Of a DNA stretch of 64,000 nucleotides, positions 58,329-64,000 are shown one piece after another. Each line of letters opens with the position of its first letter. Position 1 is the first letter of the stretch. The notes beneath the pieces were generated by a model. It was not told where the DNA came from and made no database searches. It saw nothing but the letters and a program-made list of their open reading frames with translations. The position numbers and the translations under genes are program-made. Source of the DNA: Oscillospiraceae bacterium (GTDB lineage Bacteria; Bacillota; Clostridia; Oscillospirales; CAG-382); the NCBI GenBank assembly GCA_015063785.1, contig SVTM01000001.1:62001-126000 (forward strand), read 5' to 3'.

Positions 58329-60193
58329 TTTTTAACCTCGCTTTTATTTCCATGGAAATATTCGTATATTTTTTCTGCATTTTTGCGGCTGACAGACGGA
58401 GCTTGCGTTAGTTCGTCAATACCGGCGTTTTTTACTGCAGTAACTGTTTTAAAATGCTTCAAGATCGCCTTTGCTTTGGCAGGTCCTATCCCGTCAATCT
58501 TTTCAAGTGTACTTGTCTTGACTGTGGCTCGTCTTGAAGCGTCCATCTTTGAGAAGGTGTATCTGTGAACCTCTTCTTGTATCTTGTAAACAAAAGTGAA
58601 AATATCCTGCACGTGGGAAATACTTATCTCGTTCTCCCCATCTGTAAGGGTTCTTGTTTTGTGAAAGGCATCCTTGACCATGCCAAAAAGACTGATCGGC
58701 AATCTCAACTCATCAAGCACAGGCTTGATTGCAGAAACGTGTCCAACACCACCATCAAGAAGTATAAGGTCGGGCAGCGCCGAAAACGACGGGTCGTCGC
58801 TTACCCCATACTTGCCATCAAGTGCATCGCGAAGACGCGTCAAACGCCTTGTCAAAGCCTCACGCATGGCAGCATAATCATCTGTACCGTCGACAGTCTT
58901 TATTGAAAACGATCTGTAATCGCTTTTTTTGAAAACTCCGTTTTCAATAACGATCATTCCTGCATACATGCTGTCCTTGCCGTTATTTGAAATGTCATAT
59001 GCTTCAATTCGCATTGGGATAGAGTCAAGAGCAAGGTGCTCGTAGATATGCTCGAGAACCTTGGAGCTTCTTCCCTGTTCTTTTGAATACTGAAGAGCAG
59101 CCTGCTGTGCATTTTCACAGGCAAGGTTTGCAAGCTCTCGTCCCATGCCTTTTTTCGGGGTTCGTACTTCAACTTTTTTCTTAGATCTAGAAGACAGAAA
59201 CTCTGCAACCGCAGAAGTATCGTCATCGTCCATATCGAATGCTACGAGAACGCTTTTGGGAATATATTCGTGGGTAGAATAATAACGCATCACAAGATCG
59301 GAAAGAACCGCACTTTCGGTCAGCTCATCAGAGGAAAAGAAGATCAGCTCTTTATCGATAAGTCTTCCGGAACGGATGAAAAGTATTGCAATGACGCAGA
59401 GAGTTTCACCTTCGTATATACCAAAAACATCTCGATCGGTGTTGAGATCCGAAATGATCTTCTGATTTTCGCGAAGTCTTTCAAGTGCAGCTAATCTGTC
59501 ACGATATTGAGCGGCTGCTTCAAACTTCAAATCTTCTGCTGCTTCAGTCATTTTGCATTTAAGGTTGTCGATGACTTTAACAAAATCACCGTTAAGGAAA
59601 TCGCCGATATCATCAAATATTGCCTTGTATTCTTCGGGTGGTATATTTCCGGTACACGGAGCAATGCACTTGCCGATATGATAATTAAGACAAGGTCGGC
59701 AGACCTGCTTTCGCTCCTCAAATCTTTTTCCGCAGGAAGCAATTTTGAAGGTACGCGATACTGTTTCTATTATATCGTGCACCGCCTTTGACGAAGTGTA
59801 AGGTCCGTAATACTTGCACTTATCATTCTTTCTTGTACGCGAAAGAGAAATTGTCGGGTAAACCGAATTTGAAATTCTGACGTAAGGATAGCTTTTTGAA
59901 TCTTTGAGCTTGATATTATATTTAGGTGTATGACGCTTAATAAGCTCATTCTCCAAAATAAGGGCTTCTGTTTCTGTGTCTGTGTAAACGCACTTAAAAT
60001 CACAGATATTAACCGAAAGCTTGGCGGTCTTTGCATTTAGACGAGAAATCGGCTGAAAATACGATGAAACACGATTACGCAAAGACTTGGATTTGCCGAC
60101 GTATATTATCTTGCCGTTTGCGTCAAGCATCATATAGACTCCGGGCGATTGCGGCAAAAGTTTTACTTTTTCAATCAGTTCACTGCGTGTCAT
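58325..60193 (-). CDS. uvrC: Excinuclease ABC subunit C
   Basis: Start at the ATG at 60193 (MTRSELIEKVKLL) after GAGGTGA; 622 residues. Makes both incisions in nucleotide excision repair. N-terminal GIY-YIG nuclease (SPGVYMMLDANGKIIYVGKSKSLRNRVSSYF), cysteines CGKRFEERKQVCRPCLNYHIGKCIAPC, the UvrB-binding UVR motif (AAEDLKFEAAAQYRDRLAALERL), the RNase H-like 3' endonuclease domain (MRIEAYDISNNGKDSMYAGMIVIENG, LILLDGGVGHVSAIKPVLDEL), and C-terminal helix-hairpin-helix (LEKIDGIGPAKAKAILKHF). First gene of the uvrC-rsmD-coaD unit; preceded by the HPr terminator. Confidence 0.96.
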   Translation of the reverse strand: MTRSELIEKVKLLPQSPGVYMMLDANGKIIYVGKSKSLRNRVSSYFQPISRLNAKTAKLSVNICDFKCVYTDTETEALILENELIKRHTPKYNIKLKDSKSYPYVRISNSVYPTISLSRTRKNDKCKYYGPYTSSKAVHDIIETVSRTFKIASCGKRFEERKQVCRPCLNYHIGKCIAPCTGNIPPEEYKAIFDDIGDFLNGDFVKVIDNLKCKMTEAAEDLKFEAAAQYRDRLAALERLRENQKIISDLNTDRDVFGIYEGETLCVIAILFIRSGRLIDKELIFFSSDELTESAVLSDLVMRYYSTHEYIPKSVLVAFDMDDDDTSAVAEFLSSRSKKKVEVRTPKKGMGRELANLACENAQQAALQYSKEQGRSSKVLEHIYEHLALDSIPMRIEAYDISNNGKDSMYAGMIVIENGVFKKSDYRSFSIKTVDGTDDYAAMREALTRRLTRLRDALDGKYGVSDDPSFSALPDLILLDGGVGHVSAIKPVLDELRLPISLFGMVKDAFHKTRTLTDGENEISISHVQDIFTFVYKIQEEVHRYTFSKMDASRRATVKTSTLEKIDGIGPAKAKAILKHFKTVTAVKNAGIDELTQAPSVSRKNAEKIYEYFHGNKSEVKK

Positions 60194-60213
60194 TTTCACC
60201 TCGAAAAACAAAT

Positions 60214-60242
60214 AAAGGAGTCGACGAAAAAGCGACTCCTTT
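60214..60242 (-). terminator. Terminator of the HPr gene
   Basis: Ten-bp stem AAAGGAGTCG / CGACTCCTTT with a nine-base loop; on the minus strand a T-rich tail follows. It lies 20 bases after the HPr stop and just ahead of uvrC. Confidence 0.75.
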
Positions 60243-60261
60243 CTTTAGTGGTTAAAAAATC

Positions 60262-60525
60262 TTATTCAGCAAAGCCGCTGTTGATAAGTTCTGCGAGAGC
60301 ATCGAGAGCTTCGTTTTCGTCAGAACCGTCAGCGATAAGAGTGATGTCGGTGCCCTTGACAATAGCAAGCGAGAGAACGCCGAGAAGACTCTTTGCGTTG
60401 GCACGGCGATCGCCGCATTCAACCCAAATCGAGCTTTTGAAATTGTTAGCTTTCTGGATAAAAAATGTTGCAGGTCTTGCATGCAATCCCACGCTGTTTT
60501 TTATGCTTATATCTCTTGAAGTCAT
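60262..60525 (-). CDS. ptsH: HPr family phosphocarrier protein
   Basis: Start at the ATG at 60525 (MTSRDISIKNSVGLHARPA) with GGAGGAGAGAAGG before it; 87 residues. The phospho-accepting histidine is in NSVGLHARPATFFIQ and the regulatory serine in NAKSLLGVLSLAIVKGTDI, so both PTS phosphotransfer and HPr(Ser-P) catabolite control are possible. IWVECGDRRANAKS replaces the more usual VxVxxxGKxVNAKS. It stands alone between two terminator-like regions; no EI gene follows, as is common in Clostridia with dispersed PTS genes. Confidence 0.92.
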   Translation of the reverse strand: MTSRDISIKNSVGLHARPATFFIQKANNFKSSIWVECGDRRANAKSLLGVLSLAIVKGTDITLIADGSDENEALDALAELINSGFAE

Positions 60526-60657
60526 AAGTGCCTTCTCTCCTCCATCGGAATTATTGAATTTTGTACTGATATATATTATATCAAAAAGAAAAATCAAAAT
60601 CAAGTGTTTTTTTCAAATTCTGTATTTTCTGTACAATTTGAACATATAATATGATTT

Positions 60658-61074
60658 TTACGTAGAGTATTCTACCTTTTTTACAAGAGACGAGAAAACT
60701 TTATTATTTTTTAAACAAAAATCCAGCTGTTTTCCGGGGGCTATAAAGGTTGAATTGCCGATATAATTGCCGCGATCGTCGTGTTTTCCAACGGTAGATA
60801 TCGTAAGCACTGTTTTCATTCGATCGTCGGAGACAGTCTTTTTTGCAATAATACCAAAGCTGTTCCCTTCACCATCAAAAATCTCTACATCTTTCTTGAG
60901 TTCGGGCACGTTCATACCGGTTATCTCGACTGTATATGTGATATCTGCTTTATAAAAAAGATTGTCCACAAGCTTTTCAAAGCTCGAACGGAAAACAACT
61001 CCCAAAAGTATAGCCGCAATAGCAATGATGATTACAAAATCGGTAACATTAAAGCTCTTGATCTTACTCTTCAT
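60658..61074 (-). CDS. DUF4330 family membrane protein (second copy)
   Basis: Start at the ATG at 61074 (MKSKIKSFNVTDFVIIIAIA) nine bases after AAAGGCGG and just past the stop of the first copy; 138 residues. One N-terminal membrane helix (VIIIAIAAILLGVVF), then an extracytoplasmic beta-rich domain (ADITYTVEITGMNVPELKKDVEIFDGEGNSFGIIAKK..., FIAPGKQLDFCLKNNKVFSSLVKKVEY). It is a paralogue of the next gene. DUF4330 has no known role; the context beside an O-antigen-ligase-like gene suggests surface polysaccharide assembly. Confidence 0.85.
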   Translation of the reverse strand: MKSKIKSFNVTDFVIIIAIAAILLGVVFRSSFEKLVDNLFYKADITYTVEITGMNVPELKKDVEIFDGEGNSFGIIAKKTVSDDRMKTVLTISTVGKHDDRGNYIGNSTFIAPGKQLDFCLKNNKVFSSLVKKVEYST

Positions 61075-61075
61075 T

Positions 61076-61516
61076 TCAATCAACCGCCTTTCTGATCACA
61101 GAAGAGCATACTCCGTCGTACATAAGCTCAGGAGTTCTAAAAGCTATCTGTGTTCCGCTTTTAAGAGGTATTCCGTTGATATATAACACCCCGTGCTCTT
61201 CTTCCGCCTTGGCAGCAACATAAAGCTTCATAGTTGTATAATCGTCATTTATAAAAGAAAGATCAATGTAAGTAACTCTACCCAAAGAGAAAGAAGAGTT
61301 CTGATCGAATATCTCTGTGTCAACAGAAATGTTATTGACAAACTCTGTGGGAAGGTAATCTATAGAAATGACATATTCAACATCTACCTTGTTCTGGGTG
61401 AAAAGACCTTTGCCGAGAAAGAAGAATACCGCGGTCGTACACAAAGATGCGAAAATCAGAAAAACGGCAATAAAGTCAACTATATTAAATTTGATTCTCT
61501 TTTTGTTGTTTTTCAT
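61076..61516 (-). CDS. DUF4330 family membrane protein (first copy)
   Basis: A 146-residue paralogue of the preceding entry, starting at ATG after GAGGAGTAGGAT. One N-terminal membrane helix (FNIVDFIAVFLIFASLCTTAVFFFLG) and an outer domain with the same order of strands: VDVEYVISIDYLPTEFVNNISVDTEIFDQNSSFSLGRVTYI..., VLYINGIPLKSGTQIAFRTPELMYDGVCSSVIRK. The two copies keep the IDYLPxEF/ITGMNVPEL and FxxGxxIxF features but differ in most positions. It lies between the O-antigen-ligase-like gene (three-base gap) and the second copy, so all three are likely one transcript. Confidence 0.85.
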   Translation of the reverse strand: MKNNKKRIKFNIVDFIAVFLIFASLCTTAVFFFLGKGLFTQNKVDVEYVISIDYLPTEFVNNISVDTEIFDQNSSFSLGRVTYIDLSFINDDYTTMKLYVAAKAEEEHGVLYINGIPLKSGTQIAFRTPELMYDGVCSSVIRKAVD

Positions 61517-61519
61517 ATC

Positions 61520-63382
61520 CTACTCCTCGAAAAGCACGTCAAAATCATTCGAACCGCGATAATAAACAGCGGCAGAAAAACCTATTATAACGAAAAGCAT
61601 CAGCGAAACTCTGGGATTACTTAACGGGTAATCTGTAAATCCTCGCAAAAGGACAGTGGACACCGATGCAATAGACGAGATCGAAACAACAGACGAAACG
61701 AGATTTTTGCTTCTATTTTCGGAAATTGAAGTGAATTGCATTTTGTAATAATTTACAAAAAGGACTAACATAAATATGCTTCCAAAAACGCCGAAGCAAG
61801 CAAGAGTATGCAAAAACACATTGTTGCTGTACATAACGGCATTATCGGAAAAATGAGTGTATGCACTGAATACCGAAGAGAAATTGTCTGTACCAAAGCC
61901 TATTCCGCTGACAAAATTATCGGAAATTATCTGTGTGGTGGTAACCGTCATACTCTTAGTGTAATCGCTGACACTGAGAAAACGGTCTGAACCGAGAAAC
62001 GGTGCATTGGTAATAGCAACTGAGATAATAACGTATACCACTACGACTGTCAGAAGCGAAGTAAATGGATTTTTAAACGACGAAACAACGTAAATCAGTA
62101 CACAAACAGCAACGCCTATAATAAACCCTTTGGAGCCGGTGCTCAAGAGAGCAGCCGCAGAAAGAAACACAGTGATCAAAGTGAAAAGTTTTCCACGGTT
62201 ATATTTTGACGAAGCCAGCGACGACAAAACAAACGGGAAGATGATCAGAAGAAATCCACAAAGCGAGAACACGTCAACAAGAGGAGCTTTGAATGCGATT
62301 CCTGTATATTCACGTACAATATCAGTATACCCCCATGCGCAAAACCTGGAATAAAGTATAGTGAGAGCCGAGATCATTCCACACAACACGGCGGTATTGA
62401 TTATTTTTTTTGATGCCTTATCGTTTCTAACGCAATTTCTGAAAATAAAGTAGACAGAAACATAAGAAACAATACGCAGGGTATATCTATCTGAAAAGCC
62501 GCTTTTGGTCGTATTGAATCCTGCCATTATGATGACAAAAGCAAAGAGAAGATATAAAACGTCAAAGTATTTCAGATCAAAACTGCGCTTCCCGCGTAAA
62601 ACCTTGAAGAAATATGCAAAGAAAGCTACGATACAAAGGATGCACAATTGTTGTGCAGTAGCAAACATGGTGAAAACAATGATAACAGGCAGCGAATTTT
62701 CAGGTGTTTTGAAAAATGAAAGCACAAGAAAAGCAAAAGCTGCCGCTGCGAGAATGCTTTTGATCGGGACAAAAGCAGTAAGAAGTCCAAGCGATGTTCC
62801 AATAAGCATTACACCTGCATTATGTGTACCGGGAATGTATGAAGCAGATCTTTCAGAAAAAGAAACAGGCATAAAGAAAAGATCTGCCATGCGCGATAGA
62901 ATCTTGCTTCTTGAGACTATGTCCTTAAGCGAACCCTTAAGCGGCATAAGTATTAACGATACAACAAGCAAAATCAACGATGAATATATATCTCCAACGC
63001 CCGAAACCGACGAACGATCAAAGGTATAACCCGACGCGCTTACAGCAAAGGCGTAAATCGAAAAGTAAAACAGGACACTGGCGTAATTTCTGAAATTACA
63101 AAGGAGCATTCTCTCATAAAAATCTCTGAGAAAAGTTACGATAAAACTGGTTTCTGTCTTTTGAGCAAAAGAATTTTTAAAAGTCTTTGCAGAAGTATAA
63201 ATCGAGACAGACGAAAGAAGCTTTCCAAAAATACCGTTACTGAAACGTTCTTCCGACAAACGGTGCGAGCGGAAAAAGTTATAAAACATGGAAGATCTGA
63301 AGCTTTTGTCAACAGAAGACGATGCTTTTTTTGCAACAGCAGACGGTTTGACGCGTATCATTTTTGATCTGTGCTCTTTCAT
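61520..63382 (-). CDS. O-antigen ligase/polymerase-like membrane protein
   Basis: A 620-residue protein with a basic cytoplasmic N-terminus of about 90 residues and ten or more membrane helices. The C-terminal half has the O-antigen ligase (Wzy_C-type) outline: repeated long hydrophobic helices, a large outer loop ending FVSGIGFGTDNFSSVF...NNVFLHTLACFGVFGSIFMLVLFV, where the GxGxGxxxF and NxxLHxLxxxG positions match the family. It would join or polymerise lipid-linked glycans at the membrane. Ribosome site AAAGGAGG. It follows trmD by 20 bases, which is unusual company, and precedes the two DUF4330 genes. Confidence 0.82.
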   Translation of the reverse strand: MKEHRSKMIRVKPSAVAKKASSSVDKSFRSSMFYNFFRSHRLSEERFSNGIFGKLLSSVSIYTSAKTFKNSFAQKTETSFIVTFLRDFYERMLLCNFRNYASVLFYFSIYAFAVSASGYTFDRSSVSGVGDIYSSLILLVVSLILMPLKGSLKDIVSRSKILSRMADLFFMPVSFSERSASYIPGTHNAGVMLIGTSLGLLTAFVPIKSILAAAAFAFLVLSFFKTPENSLPVIIVFTMFATAQQLCILCIVAFFAYFFKVLRGKRSFDLKYFDVLYLLFAFVIIMAGFNTTKSGFSDRYTLRIVSYVSVYFIFRNCVRNDKASKKIINTAVLCGMISALTILYSRFCAWGYTDIVREYTGIAFKAPLVDVFSLCGFLLIIFPFVLSSLASSKYNRGKLFTLITVFLSAAALLSTGSKGFIIGVAVCVLIYVVSSFKNPFTSLLTVVVVYVIISVAITNAPFLGSDRFLSVSDYTKSMTVTTTQIISDNFVSGIGFGTDNFSSVFSAYTHFSDNAVMYSNNVFLHTLACFGVFGSIFMLVLFVNYYKMQFTSISENRSKNLVSSVVSISSIASVSTVLLRGFTDYPLSNPRVSLMLFVIIGFSAAVYYRGSNDFDVLFEE

Positions 63383-63402
63383 ATTCAGATCCTCCTTTCC
63401 GA

Positions 63403-64000
63403 TTATTTTTTCTTTTGGTTTTCTTTTAGTTCAGAAAGAAACTCCTGTTCAGATTTATCAAATTTCTTCTTTCTGATAAGGTCTTTGCGCCTTAGAAAAG
63501 TCTTTTCTATAGCTTTCCGTCTGCGCCATTTTACGATATTGGCGTGATGCCCGCTTAAAAGCACGTCAGGTACTTTCATACCTTCGTATTCTGCAGGCTT
63601 TGTATACTGTGGATATTCGAGAAGCCCGGATTCAATGCTTTCGTCCTCGTGACATTCATCGTCAGGAAGCACACCGGGAATAAGACGCGAAACGCAGTCT
63701 ACAAGAACGGCAGCAGGAAGCTCCCCTCCTGTCAGAACGTAGTCACCGATTGAAATCTCTTCGTCGACAATCGAGTCGATCACTCTCTGATCAATTCCTT
63801 CGTAATGACCACAAAGAATAATGATGCGCTTTTGCTTTGCAAGCTTCATTGCCATCTTCTGTGTAAGCACTTTTCCGCCGGGAGACATATAAACAGTAAG
63901 AACGTCTTTGTCCTCCCCCACTACAGCTCTGTGGCAATCCATGATAGGCTGGCAGGTCATAACCATGCCCCATCCACCGCCGTACGGAGTATCGTCGGTA
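63403..64000 (-). CDS. trmD: tRNA (guanine(37)-N1)-methyltransferase TrmD (5' end beyond window)
   Basis: The frame stays open to the window end, so the N-terminus is missing; about 198 residues are visible. SPOUT-class enzyme that methylates G37 of tRNAs to prevent frameshifting. Diagnostic segments: DDTPYGGGWGMVM at the cut edge, IILCGHYEGIDQRVIDSIVDEEISIGDYVLTGGELPAAVLVDCVSRLIPGVL, which forms the trefoil knot and SAM site, and the C-terminal YPQYTKPAEYEGMKVPDVLLSGHHANIVKWRRRKAIEKT. YGGGWGMVM has Trp where Ala or Pro is more common. The C-terminal tail is lysine-rich. Upstream genes (rimM, rpsP) are not visible. Confidence 0.96.
   Translation of the reverse strand, partial: TDDTPYGGGWGMVMTCQPIMDCHRAVVGEDKDVLTVYMSPGGKVLTQKMAMKLAKQKRIIILCGHYEGIDQRVIDSIVDEEISIGDYVLTGGELPAAVLVDCVSRLIPGVLPDDECHEDESIESGLLEYPQYTKPAEYEGMKVPDVLLSGHHANIVKWRRRKAIEKTFLRRKDLIRKKKFDKSEQEFLSELKENQKKK

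Noticed and set aside
1-64000. CRISPR arrays, rRNA, tRNA genes and insertion sequences
   Set aside because: Reading both strands I found no regularly spaced repeats, no cloverleaf with a CCA-type end, no rRNA-like sequence and no transposase frame with flanking inverted repeats.

Overview
This window looks like a chromosomal segment from a spore-forming, low-to-moderate GC Bacillota of class Clostridia, probably an anaerobic gut-type organism. The evidence is a SigH-like sigma factor, the spore genes yunB, cwlD and a GerMN lipoprotein, a T-box in front of aspS, HPr, DUF624/DUF4330/DUF3343 proteins, and enzymes for host or mucin-type sugars (GH36 and GH110-like galactosidases, the nag genes). 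I cannot assign a genus. Nothing in the window looks like an integrated phage, plasmid, IS element, CRISPR array, rRNA or tRNA gene. Most of it is ordinary core genome with several odd members.

Layout. 1-1.7 kb: the 3' end of an alpha-galactosidase, then two AT-rich small genes (DUF4279 and an unknown). 1.7-9.7 kb (minus): a six-gene operon, DUF308 membrane protein, fakB (DegV), fakA, a split 2-hydroxyacyl-CoA dehydratase/activase pair, and plsY. It is preceded by a TetR gene with a perfect palindrome against the operon promoter. 10.5-15.4 kb: cytidylate kinase-like protein, LOG-family protein, zinc ribbon, SigH-like factor, mgtE with a leader ORF, yunB. 15.5-21 kb (minus): acetyltransferase, gltX, a GH110-like beta-helix protein, glnS. 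21-24.6 kb: DUF3343 plus a cysteine desulfurase-like enzyme, converging on a trans-sulfuration enzyme and dapF. 24.8-28.6 kb (minus): GerMN lipoprotein, a two-repeat membrane protein, pcrA. 29-33.6 kb: a metallo-hydrolase with an altered motif, a ROK kinase-nagA-nagB operon and a divergent AraC regulator. 33.8-38.1 kb: a CofE-like ligase, a GMP synthase lacking its amidotransferase domain, XRE regulator, PAP2 protein, P-loop kinase. 38.1-43.2 kb: T-box-aspS-gatC-gatA-gatB. 43.3-46.5 kb: an unknown glycosidase-like protein, a small protein, HAD and HD hydrolases. 46.8-54 kb: a SpoIIM-like protein, a XerD-like recombinase with altered catalytic residues, DUF624, an intact Xer-type recombinase, a membrane protein, cwlD, radA, DUF6873. 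54.2-64 kb: acyl-ACP thioesterase, tpiA, pgk, coaD, rsmD, uvrC, HPr, two DUF4330 proteins, an O-antigen ligase-like protein and partial trmD.

How genes work together. FakA/FakB make acyl-phosphate from free fatty acids and PlsY uses acyl-phosphate to acylate glycerol-3-phosphate, so the 1.7-9.7 kb operon joins exogenous or recycled fatty acid to phospholipid synthesis. The nag genes return GlcNAc-6-P to glycolysis, where tpiA and pgk act. GlnRS is present, so the GatCAB beside AspRS most likely serves Asp-tRNA(Asn) amidation, yet its GatA subunit appears to have lost catalytic residues.

Most interesting leads: (1) the degenerate GatA inside an otherwise normal aspS-gatCAB operon; (2) three genes, two clearly spore-related, whose Shine-Dalgarno sequences sit in matching ATCAC...GTGAT hairpins and which start with TTG/GTG; (3) a XerD-like protein with Arg-to-Lys and His-to-Cys at catalytic positions; (4) the TetR-associated fatty-acid kinase/acyl-CoA dehydratase activase/PlsY operon; (5) a short leader ORF in front of mgtE.
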